Below, one piece after another: positions 1-5,170 of a DNA stretch of 5,170 nucleotides (its first letter is position 1; every line of letters starts with the position of its first letter). A model generated the notes under the pieces. The model searched no databases. It saw nothing but the letters and a program-made list of their open reading frames with translations, and was not told the origin of the DNA. Made by a program: the position numbers and the translations under genes. Source of the DNA: Oceanospirillaceae bacterium (GTDB lineage Bacteria > Pseudomonadota > Gammaproteobacteria > Pseudomonadales > Balneatricaceae); NCBI GenBank assembly GCA_023954795.1, contig JAGSHA010000258.1, forward strand, positions 1 to 5,170, read 5' to 3'.

Positions 1-21
1 CAAACCATCTAATAGACCCAT
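1..21 (-). CDS. 5' end of a gene running off the left edge (starts MGLLDGL)
   Basis: On the minus strand an ATG at 21-19 opens a frame reading MGLLDGL up to the window edge. Nine bases before it is a textbook Shine-Dalgarno sequence (GGAGG at 35-31), far better than chance and the main reason to call a gene from so few codons. Small proteins starting MGLLD(G/S)L followed by a glycine-rich stretch are common in the YidB/DUF937 family, so that is my tentative guess. Seven residues cannot establish it. The gene is on the same strand as alkC, 225 bp downstream of its stop, and probably has its own promoter in that gap. Confidence 0.6.
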
Positions 22-27
22 AACGCG

Positions 28-35
28 TTACCTCC
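28..35 (-). promoter_or_regulatory. Strong ribosome binding site of the left-edge gene
   Basis: Read on the minus strand this is GGAGGTAA, an almost complete anti-16S complement, with nine bases between GGAGG and the ATG at 21. It fixes the start of the truncated gene. The rest of the gap to alkC (36-245) contains an isolated TATAAA-like hexamer at about 133-138 on the minus strand but no convincing -35 partner. I found no intrinsic terminator after alkC. Confidence 0.7.
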
Positions 36-245
36 AAATTGTGCTGCCACACCCTGACGCCAAGCCGCTGAATGACACCTGAATTACCACCGTAACAGCT
101 ATAAATGACAGTACCGGCAAAATAAGTAAGGTTTTTATAGACCATCACACCCTGTTTAGCGACTTAACTGCCCTCTTACTTTACCCCTTGATTACCAGCA
201 CACGACAAACACAGCATAAAAAACTGCAAGATAACGGTATAAGCC

Positions 246-1328
246 CTAAGACAGCAGCTGAAACTCTAAACTCGCTTTTTCCGCACCATTCACCAAAATT
301 GTCAGCCGGTGTTCGCCTGGATAATGTTTACGGGTTGTCATCTGACGAAAGCTCTGGCGACGGCTAAACACTTTGCTCATCTCGCCAAACTCACCTTCTG
401 TGATTTTGAACACCTTACGGTTTTGCCGACCATTGGCTTTCATATAGTCCACCGCGTATTCAATTCGCAACTGACCCAGCTCTCCTTGCAACGCCCCCAG
501 TTCGAAACTAAAAAGCAGCTCATCACCAATATGCAGAGACTCTGATTCCAGCTGTAAATTAGAAACGGCGATATCTTCAGCCGGGTGATAACCAAACAGT
601 GCCATCACTTCCGGATGCGCTTGCTTCAATAGCGTTCGGCTACCGTGCTTGATGATCCAATCACTCAATGGGCTTTCATTAAAATATCGCTGTGCCCAAC
701 CAATCATCACGGCGGGATTATCTTTCGCAATATCGTTCAGATTATTCGCCACACTGCGCCGCACGTAGTCACTGTCATCGTGCCGCAACTTATCCAGAAT
801 GGGTAAGATCGGTGCAGGATCACACTTAAACTCCGGTAATGCCTGCCCCCAGGGCAATCGCGGACGGCAACCTTCACTGGCAAGACGCCGTACATGATGG
901 TTCTCGTGTTCGCTCCAGCGCAGCATTTGCGCCATCATTTTCTCCGGTTCAGCCATAATAAACGGCCGAACAGCGAACTCGGCACTGGAAAATCGAGTCA
1001 ACCATTGCATAGCCTCCATGGAAATATCCCAGTGCTGCTGGCCATACGCTTCCACGTAGTCTGGAAAAAACAGCGCCTCATAACCACCGAATGAGGGCGC
1101 GACATCCATCAACACTGCAATGGCTTTTTCATAAGGTTGCTGCAACGCTGAATGCAGACAGTGACGAATGTGCTGGCCCCGCGCTTTAAGCTCACGCGAT
1201 GCCCACTGCTCATCAAACACCGACTGTAAAAACTGCTCAACCGGAAAAGCCGGATAGGCTTGTGAACAACCGTCAGCCAAACGCTGCAGGTAAACCTGAT
1301 CGTAGGCGTCTTTTAAGAGTTGAGACAT
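246..1328 (-). CDS. alkC: AlkC-type DNA alkylation repair glycosylase (HEAT-like repeats plus Ig-like domain)
   Basis: This 360-residue protein looks like the AlkC branch of the AlkC/AlkD superfamily. Characterised members of that family are non-base-flipping DNA glycosylases that excise cationic lesions such as 3-methyladenine and 3-methylcytosine, starting base excision repair. Residues 1 to about 245 are alpha-helical HEAT-like repeats. They carry two conserved-looking signatures: HHVRRLASEGCRPRLPWG (about 144-161) and YVRRSVANNLNDIAKDNP (about 188-205). Residues from about 252 to 360 form a beta-rich C-terminal domain with YAVDYMKANG and TTRKHYPGEHRL, as expected of the Ig-like domain present in one AlkC subgroup. 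Length fits the family. I chose the ATG at 1328 because GGAG lies six bases upstream. The frame extends four codons to a TTG at 1340, but that TTG overlaps this ribosome binding site. The start codon overlaps that of the divergent DUF393 gene. The stop is TAG. Confidence 0.88.
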   Translation of the reverse strand: MSQLLKDAYDQVYLQRLADGCSQAYPAFPVEQFLQSVFDEQWASRELKARGQHIRHCLHSALQQPYEKAIAVLMDVAPSFGGYEALFFPDYVEAYGQQHWDISMEAMQWLTRFSSAEFAVRPFIMAEPEKMMAQMLRWSEHENHHVRRLASEGCRPRLPWGQALPEFKCDPAPILPILDKLRHDDSDYVRRSVANNLNDIAKDNPAVMIGWAQRYFNESPLSDWIIKHGSRTLLKQAHPEVMALFGYHPAEDIAVSNLQLESESLHIGDELLFSFELGALQGELGQLRIEYAVDYMKANGRQNRKVFKITEGEFGEMSKVFSRRQSFRQMTTRKHYPGEHRLTILVNGAEKASLEFQLLS

Positions 1329-1329
1329 G
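1326..1329. other. Overlapping divergent start codons (shared CATG)
   Basis: The palindrome CATG supplies ATG to both strands: alkC reads leftward from 1328 and the DUF393 gene rightward from 1327. The alkC ribosome binding site (GGAG at 1338-1335) lies in codons 3-4 of the DUF393 gene. The likely plus-strand site (AAGAG at 1315-1319, seven bases before the ATG) lies in codons 4-5 of alkC. Each promoter must therefore sit inside the opposite coding sequence. On the minus strand, -10-like CATAAT (1379-1374) and TATAAA (1367-1362) are visible at the right distance for alkC, without good -35 boxes. Confidence 0.75.
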
Positions 1330-1719
1330 AAGCACTCCAAAGAAAACGAAGAATTGTGGGTTTTATACGATGGATTATGTCCAGTCTGCCTGCGCCAGAT
1401 GGCTCAGTTCAAACGGGTCTGCAAGGATCCTGCAATTCATTGGTTTGATATCACCGGTCAGGAGGACTGGTTGCACCAACACAACATTCAACCCATTGAT
1501 GCGATGCTGGAGCTTCATCTGGTCAATCAGGATCGCCAGGTCATCAAAGGGCTGGACGCATTTATCCGCCTCTGGTCACACACAACCCTGTTTAGACCCT
1601 TAGCGTGGCTACTCCAGCTGCCCGTCATTTATCCGGCCGTGCAACGCTACTATCACGGAGCCACCCGGCGCCGCTTACGCAAACAAGGCCGCCTCCCAAA
1701 CCAGCACTGCGACAAATGA
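1327..1719 (+). CDS. DCC-family (DUF393) thiol-disulfide oxidoreductase-like protein
   Basis: This 130-residue protein has the family hallmark near its N-terminus: VLYDGLCPVC, with the CxxC pair at Cys18 and Cys21 directly after a short beta-strand, as in thioredoxin-like folds. The C-terminal half has the usual family features: a GLDAFIRLW segment (about 75-83), a hydrophobic stretch (PLAWLLQLPVIYPAVQ, about 91-106) and an arginine-rich end. Length is typical. The family is predicted to do thiol-disulfide exchange, but partners and substrates are mostly unknown, so no pathway is assigned. There is no signal peptide, so it is probably cytoplasmic or loosely membrane-associated. The ATG at 1327 is the only good start; the catalytic motif begins 11 codons later. 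The stop is 19 bp from the convergent topB stop. Confidence 0.87.
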   Translation: MKHSKENEELWVLYDGLCPVCLRQMAQFKRVCKDPAIHWFDITGQEDWLHQHNIQPIDAMLELHLVNQDRQVIKGLDAFIRLWSHTTLFRPLAWLLQLPVIYPAVQRYYHGATRRRLRKQGRLPNQHCDK

Positions 1720-1738
1720 TCTTATTTCTATTCAGATC

Positions 1739-3694
1739 TCAGGCCGACTGTTTACGCCTGCTCGATGTGGCTTTACGACTACGCGTGCCAGTACCCCCGG
1801 CACGCTTACGTCGACGTTTAACCGGTTTGGATGGCAACCCCTGCAAACTGGAGGGGACAGCCGTCACCGCCTGAGCGATCAGCTCATTCAAACGCCCCAG
1901 CAACGGAGACATAAAACTCTGATAACTTGCGCTTTTCTGGCTGATTGCATCCAGCTGTGATTCCCAATGCGCGGTCATATCAGGCTTGGAAGCACTGTCG
2001 GGCAATGCATCCACTAACCCTCCACCGGCTTCGGTCGCACGAATCGTTTTACCTTCACGGGTCAGAAAACCACGCTTAAACAACAGCTCGATAATGCCTG
2101 CACGGGTTGCTTCCGTTCCCAGACCGTCCGTATCTTTCAGCACCTTTCGAATATCGCTATCGGTCACGTAACGGGAGATTCCGGTCATCGCTGCAAGCAA
2201 CGTCGCATCCGTAAAGTACTTAGGTGGCTGGGTGATTTTTTCTACCACTTCACCGCGTTCAGAGTGCAGGTTCTGGCCTTGCGTCAGGGCTGGCAGAGTC
2301 TGTTGCTCCGCATCATCTTTGTCGGGTGTTTGTATACCCAGCAATATTTTCCAGCCCTGCTCTAAAGACTGTCGGGCGGTGGTCGTAAAACGTCCACCTT
2401 CAATCATCACCTCAACCTTAGTCTCAAAATAACGATAGGCTGGTAGAAACTGATAAAGATACTGACGGGCAACCAGTTCATAAATCTGTCGTTCTGCTTT
2501 ACCCAAACGCCCGAGATCACTGTTTTTTGCAGTGGGAATAATCGCGTGGTGCGCATCGACTTTTTTATCGTTCCAGGCTTTGCTTTTTTGTGCCGGATTC
2601 AACATCCCTTGCGCTTTTTCGAACTCAGCACAGTTGTTGTTGATGGCAGCGATAACCGACGTGGCCTGAGCATGCTGCTCCACCGGAAGGTAGCGACTGT
2701 CAGAACGCGGATAGGTAATCAGCTTGTGCTTTTCATACAACGCCTGACAACCGTCCAGCACTTGCTGTGCACTCATACCAAAACGTTTTGCCGCATCAAT
2801 CTGCAATGAGGACAAGCTGTACGGCAGCGGCGCGGCTTGTTGTTTCTCTTTCTGCTCTAGCTTGCTCAGCAGCGCTGTTTTATCAGTGATCCGGTTGGCG
2901 ACATTCTCAGCCAGTGGACGGGACAAGATACGGCCGTCTTCATCCTGATAGGGCCGACACGCCTCGCTCGGCTGCCACTTGGCGGTAAAACGCGCCCCCT
3001 CAGGCGTCATCAAGTGGGCAATCACTTCATAAAACGGCTTGGGCTGAAATGCTTCAATTTCCCGATCCCGCCGTACCACCAATCCCAACACGGGTGTTTG
3101 CACCCGCCCCACAGACAACACGCCGTTATATCCGGCTTTCTGACCCTGTAGCGTATACGCGCGGGTCATATTCATGCCGTACAACCAGTCGGCTCTTGAA
3201 CGCGCCAACGCCGAAGTGGAAAGCGGAATGAAGTCGCGGTTTTCACGTAAACGACTGAGCGCACGTTTCACGGCAGGTGGGTTAAGATCGCTAATCAAGC
3301 AACGCTGAATGGTCGCTTTTTTGGCCGCAGGTAACCCGATGAACTCGATCACCTCATCAACCAGCAGCTGCCCCTCGCGATCGGGATCACCCGCGTGGAC
3401 CAGTTGATCGGCTTCCTTCATCAGCTTACGGATGACAGTGAGTTGTTTACGGGTTTTGGGTTTAGGTTTGAGCTGCCATTGATCAGGAACAATGGGCAGG
3501 CTTTCCAGCGTCCATTTTTTGTACGCGGGATCGTAAGCATCCGGCTCAGCCTGCTCCAGCAAATGGCCGATACACCAGGTCACTACATCACCATTACCTG
3601 CGCGTACAAAGCCCTCTCCCTTTTTGTGCGGCTTAGGAAGCACATCAGCGATTGCTCGCCCGAGGCTGGGTTTTTCTGCAATGTAGAGGATCAT
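1739..3694 (-). CDS. topB: DNA topoisomerase III (type IA)
   Basis: This 651-residue type IA topoisomerase is close in length to E. coli TopB. The enzyme cuts one strand through a tyrosyl 5'-phosphate bond, and decatenates and resolves replication or recombination intermediates, often with a RecQ-type helicase. The TOPRIM domain opens with MILYIAEKPS (Glu7) and has the metal-binding DPDRE at 103-107. The active-site loop HKLITYPRSDSRYLP puts the catalytic tyrosine at 328. These positions match E. coli TopB, so the enzyme should be active. SVGRVQTP (194-201) and TDGLGTEATR (522-531) are further family motifs. There are no zinc-ribbon cysteine clusters. Instead there is a lysine/arginine-rich tail from about 623 to 651, probably for DNA contact. 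The ATG at 3694 is forced by the conserved N-terminus, although the Shine-Dalgarno is weak. A LexA-box-like operator lies just upstream. Confidence 0.97.
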   Translation of the reverse strand: MILYIAEKPSLGRAIADVLPKPHKKGEGFVRAGNGDVVTWCIGHLLEQAEPDAYDPAYKKWTLESLPIVPDQWQLKPKPKTRKQLTVIRKLMKEADQLVHAGDPDREGQLLVDEVIEFIGLPAAKKATIQRCLISDLNPPAVKRALSRLRENRDFIPLSTSALARSRADWLYGMNMTRAYTLQGQKAGYNGVLSVGRVQTPVLGLVVRRDREIEAFQPKPFYEVIAHLMTPEGARFTAKWQPSEACRPYQDEDGRILSRPLAENVANRITDKTALLSKLEQKEKQQAAPLPYSLSSLQIDAAKRFGMSAQQVLDGCQALYEKHKLITYPRSDSRYLPVEQHAQATSVIAAINNNCAEFEKAQGMLNPAQKSKAWNDKKVDAHHAIIPTAKNSDLGRLGKAERQIYELVARQYLYQFLPAYRYFETKVEVMIEGGRFTTTARQSLEQGWKILLGIQTPDKDDAEQQTLPALTQGQNLHSERGEVVEKITQPPKYFTDATLLAAMTGISRYVTDSDIRKVLKDTDGLGTEATRAGIIELLFKRGFLTREGKTIRATEAGGGLVDALPDSASKPDMTAHWESQLDAISQKSASYQSFMSPLLGRLNELIAQAVTAVPSSLQGLPSKPVKRRRKRAGGTGTRSRKATSSRRKQSA

Positions 3695-3711
3695 GGGATT
3701 CGCCAGATACT

Positions 3712-3731
3712 TACTGTATATAAAAACAGTA
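3712..3731. promoter_or_regulatory. LexA (SOS) box upstream of topB
   Basis: The plus strand reads TACTGTATATAAAAACAGTA. This fits the E. coli-type LexA consensus TACTGTATATATATACAGTA: both six-base arms (TACTGT and ACAGTA) are perfect, and only two of the eight AT-rich spacer bases differ. The perfect inverted arms extend one more base each side, TTACTGT and ACAGTAA. It lies 17 bp upstream of the topB ATG and 31 bp past the regulator's stop, where a repressor would block topB transcription. Binding is inferred, but the site is much better than chance for a 68-bp gap. Confidence 0.85.
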
Positions 3732-3760
3732 ATCTAGCGGACTTTAGGTACGATTGCCAG
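3731..3760 (-). promoter_or_regulatory. Candidate topB promoter overlapping the LexA box
   Basis: On the minus strand a -35-like CTGGCA (3760-3755; 4 of 6 match TTGACA) is separated by 18 bases from a -10-like TAGATT (3736-3731; 4 of 6 match TATAAT). Transcription would start inside the LexA box and give a leader of about 30 bases. The layout suits LexA repression, but both hexamers are modest. Read-through from the upstream regulator gene may also feed topB. Confidence 0.35.
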
Positions 3761-3762
3761 TA

Positions 3763-4680
3763 TCAGTCTGATTGGCGGGATTCTTCCATCTTGACCATCA
3801 ACCAGTCACGGAAAGATTCCATACCATATGTCGGCTGCCGTTTATTGGAATACACAAGATAGAAATCCCGCGCCGACTTCAGTACCACATCAAAAGGCTG
3901 CACCAACTGACCGTACTGAACCTCTCGATCTATAAGCTGACTATCCGACAGTGCCACCCCTAACCCTTCCATCGCGGCATTCAAAGCGAGTGAGGTGTTG
4001 GAGAATGTCAGACTCTTCTGATCCCGTGACCAGCCAACCCCCTCCTGACGCAGAAGCTGATTCCACTCCTGACTGCGACTGGAGACATGGATCAGGGTGT
4101 GCTGTCTTAAATCCTGAAGGGTTTTCAGACGCCCCTCTTCCAACAACAGCGGACTGCACACCGGCATAATGGCCGAATGACGCATAAAGTGTGCTTCTAC
4201 CCCTTTCCAGCGGCCGTCACCAAAGTAGATTCCCATGTCCGTGTCGGAGTGCTCAAAATCGATAGCCCCCGATAATGTGCTCAGGCGCAGCTCTACATCA
4301 GGATATTGCTTCTGAAAATCGGCCAAACGAGGCACCAGCCAGCGAGTCAGAAATGCGGGGGCCACAGCGATATTAACAGCGCCCGCGTTAGGGGACGCCA
4401 TTAACCGTCGGGTAGCACTGTCCACTTCATCCAGCGCCAGCTGAATTGCAACCAGATATTTTTCTCCCGCGGTAGTAAGAAACACCTTGCGCTTTTCTCT
4501 CCGAAACAGATTCATCCCCAAAAAAGCTTCCAACGCTTTAACTTGGTGACTCACCGCTGAGGGCGTCACAAACAACTCGTCAGCAGCCTGATTAAAGCTA
4601 CCGAGCCGGGCGGCCGCTTCAAAACTGCGCAACGCATTCAGGGGGGGCAAACGTCTGATAACTCTCTCCAGCGATCTCAA
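3763..4680 (-). CDS. LysR-family transcriptional regulator, GcvA-like
   Basis: This is a LysR-type regulator of up to 305 residues. The N-terminal winged helix-turn-helix (about 11-70) contains LPPLNALRSFEAAARLGSF, TPSAVSHQVKALE and LFRR. The effector-binding domain (about 100-297) has the GcvA-group segments FLTRWLVPRL, DTDMGIYFGDGRW and PVCSPLLL. GcvA itself controls glycine cleavage in E. coli, but many GcvA-like paralogues control other genes and no gcv gene is in view, so I give no symbol. The start is unusual. The frame offers only TTG at 4680 (no Shine-Dalgarno) and TTG at 4650. Homologues normally begin about four residues before LPPLN, which falls on an ATC codon at 4659 preceded by GGAG. 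The coordinates use the outermost TTG. A run of seven C lies at codons 12-14. The gene is upstream of topB on the same strand, with a 68-bp gap. Confidence 0.9.
   Translation of the reverse strand: MRSLERVIRRLPPLNALRSFEAAARLGSFNQAADELFVTPSAVSHQVKALEAFLGMNLFRREKRKVFLTTAGEKYLVAIQLALDEVDSATRRLMASPNAGAVNIAVAPAFLTRWLVPRLADFQKQYPDVELRLSTLSGAIDFEHSDTDMGIYFGDGRWKGVEAHFMRHSAIMPVCSPLLLEEGRLKTLQDLRQHTLIHVSSRSQEWNQLLRQEGVGWSRDQKSLTFSNTSLALNAAMEGLGVALSDSQLIDREVQYGQLVQPFDVVLKSARDFYLVYSNKRQPTYGMESFRDWLMVKMEESRQSD
4660..4670 (-). promoter_or_regulatory. Ribosome binding site inside the regulator frame; start in doubt
   Basis: The minus strand reads TGGAGAGAGTT here, the only good Shine-Dalgarno near the regulator's start. 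It lies inside the frame opened by the TTG at 4680, so it argues for a later start. GGAG (4669-4666) is six bases before an ATC codon (4659-4657), which would give (M)RRLPPLNALR, the usual family N-terminus. The last GAG is ten bases before the TTG at 4650. Either is more credible translationally than 4680. Confidence 0.45.
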
Positions 4681-4698
4681 ATATAAACTGACGTCTAC

Positions 4699-4721
4699 AT
4701 TGATGAATTTTTCTAATCAAT
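4699..4721. promoter_or_regulatory. Candidate LysR-type operator (T-N11-A dyad)
   Basis: ATTGAT, eleven bases, then ATCAAT form a perfect six-base inverted repeat with exactly the T-N11-A geometry of LysR-type binding sites. It lies 18 bp upstream of the TTG at 4680, so it could mediate autoregulation. Its centre is about 68 bp upstream of the predicted start of the divergent plus-strand transcript, close to the usual -65 position of the LysR recognition site. A CTAAT at 4714-4718 resembles the short motif I recall for E. coli GcvA sites. No binding is shown. Confidence 0.55.
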
Positions 4722-4743
4722 AAGCTGAAAAACTGTCGTTTGT

Positions 4744-4771
4744 TTAGCAGCCGCATAGACTTTAGTATAAA
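4744..4771 (+). promoter_or_regulatory. Candidate promoter of the small divergent gene
   Basis: A -35-like TTAGCA (4744-4749; 4 of 6) and a -10-like TATAAA (4766-4771; 5 of 6) are 16 bases apart. Transcription would begin near 4778, leaving a leader of about 130 bases before the ATG at 4911. The same AT block read on the minus strand gives TATACT (4769-4764), which could serve the regulator, so it may act in both directions. The leader has only weak short hairpins (such as GGCT/AGCC near 4816-4828), and I recognise no riboswitch. Confidence 0.35.
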
Positions 4772-4910
4772 CCCCATCAACTGACTGATCTACGGTTAGA
4801 GCACAGATAACACGGGGCTTACCCAGCCAAATCTCTGTTTCGGGCCGTACTGACCGACGAATCTTATCCGAACGTCAGGTCATGTAAACTTAATACATCT
4901 GGTGAATAAA

Positions 4911-5117
4911 ATGCAGAACGAAATTGTAATCCGTACTAACGAAGCTGGCGAACCTGATATGGATTTTTATCTGCGTGAAGCTCAAATGCTGCGTGAGCAG
5001 GCCTTGGTCGATACATTCACCTCATTGATCAGCTCTATTGCGGCCGCAGTGCGTTTCGCCAAGCAAAAGCTCAGCTTCAGCCGTCAACCCTCTTTCGGGA
5101 CTCTCTTAGGTCACTAA
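4911..5117 (+). CDS. Small uncharacterised protein (68 aa)
   Basis: I do not recognise this gene securely. GGTGA (4901-4905) lies five bases before the ATG at 4911, which I prefer to the GTG at 4902 that overlaps this site. The product has an acidic N-terminus, then MDFYLREAQMLREQALVDTF (17-36), a predicted helix with charged heptad-like spacing. A mildly hydrophobic, probably amphipathic helix follows (about 37-50, SLISSIAAAVRFAK), then a basic, serine-rich tail. Short proteins with a DxYxxEAxxLRxxAL core occur in many Proteobacteria, sometimes near DUF1127/YjiS-like proteins; the resemblance is from memory and no function follows. There is no signal peptide, metal-binding cluster or clear transmembrane segment. 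The ribosome binding site, a discrete terminator and the divergent LysR regulator support a real, regulated single-gene unit. Confidence 0.75.
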   Translation: MQNEIVIRTNEAGEPDMDFYLREAQMLREQALVDTFTSLISSIAAAVRFAKQKLSFSRQPSFGTLLGH

Positions 5118-5120
5118 GAG
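5103..5120 (+). other. Hairpin spanning the stop codon of the small gene
   Basis: CTCTTAG, a four-base GTCA loop, then CTAAGAG form a perfect seven-base-pair stem that encloses the TAA stop (5115-5117). No T-run follows it, so it is not itself an intrinsic terminator. It sits 13 bases before the terminator hairpin and may protect the message 3' end or affect ribosome release. It could also be a by-product of codon choice. Confidence 0.6.
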
Positions 5121-5133
5121 CACACCTCTCTTT

Positions 5134-5158
5134 GGGGCCTTTTTAAGGCCCCTGTTTT
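5134..5158 (+). terminator. Rho-independent terminator of the small gene
   Basis: GGGGCCTT, loop TTT, then AAGGCCCC form a perfect eight-base-pair, GC-rich stem, followed by TGTTTT. It begins 16 bases after the stop of the 68-residue gene. The upstream bases are CTCTCTTT rather than an A-run, so it works best for the plus strand. A run of seven C then closes the window (5164-5170). Confidence 0.88.
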
Positions 5159-5170
5159 ACATTCCCCCCC

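Noticed and set aside
93..113. Possible second LexA box upstream of the left-edge gene
   Set aside because: One half (TACTGT on the minus strand) is perfect but the other half matches at only three of six bases, so the CTGT-N8-ACAG core is broken.
1718..1738. GATCT...AGATC dyad filling the gap between the convergent stops, considered as a terminator
   Set aside because: Only five base pairs with an eleven-base AT-rich loop and no T-run on either side; too weak for intrinsic termination.
1605..1874. Plus-strand frame of 89 codons across the DUF393/topB junction
   Set aside because: It overlaps the DUF393 3' end in another frame and then topB antisense; the composition is that of a shadow frame and no good ribosome binding site was seen.
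3395..3862. Open plus-strand frame of 155 codons across the topB start and the end of the regulator
   Set aside because: It lies antisense to two well-identified genes, runs through the LexA box and both gene ends, and its product has no recognisable domain.
3941..4169. Small frames of about 72 codons on both strands within the regulator
   Set aside because: Both overlap the LysR coding sequence in other frames and have no homology that I recognise; they are shadows.
4816..4876. Leader of the small gene as a riboswitch or structured RNA
   Set aside because: Only short stems (four to five pairs) can be drawn and no known riboswitch core is visible.

Overview
The window looks like chromosomal DNA of a marine-type gammaproteobacterium (an Oceanospirillales/Alteromonadales-like lineage is my guess). 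Three things suggest this: a topoisomerase III whose key residues keep the E. coli numbering, a GcvA-like LysR regulator, and an E. coli-type LexA operator. There is no transposase, integrase, tRNA, rRNA or CRISPR array. Composition looks even, and I see no sign of recent transfer.

Layout, left to right. Positions 1-21 hold the first seven codons of a minus-strand gene (MGLLDGL...) that runs off the left edge, with a strong Shine-Dalgarno sequence. Positions 22-245 are non-coding. Positions 246-1328 (minus) encode an AlkC-type DNA glycosylase for alkylated bases, with its C-terminal Ig-like domain. Positions 1327-1719 (plus) encode a DCC-family (DUF393) thiol-disulfide oxidoreductase-like protein. 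The alkC and DUF393 start codons overlap divergently in one CATG, so each gene's start signals lie inside the other's coding sequence. Positions 1739-3694 (minus) encode full-length DNA topoisomerase III (topB), convergent with the DUF393 gene across a 19-bp gap. A near-consensus LexA (SOS) box lies 17 bp upstream of topB. Positions 3763-4680 (minus) encode a GcvA-like LysR regulator without a conventional start codon. A 230-bp intergenic region follows, holding a perfect T-N11-A LysR-type dyad. Positions 4911-5117 (plus) encode an uncharacterised 68-residue protein, followed by a hairpin over its stop codon and a strong intrinsic terminator.

How the genes may work together: alkC and topB both concern genome integrity, and the LexA box suggests that topB is induced by DNA damage here. 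The regulator and the divergent small gene form a classic LysR-type divergent pair: the dyad is centred about 68 bp upstream of the predicted start of the small gene's transcript. I see no wholly new multi-gene system. The most notable signals are the SOS box before topB, the overlapping divergent starts, the regulator's odd start, and the small gene with its tandem 3' hairpins.
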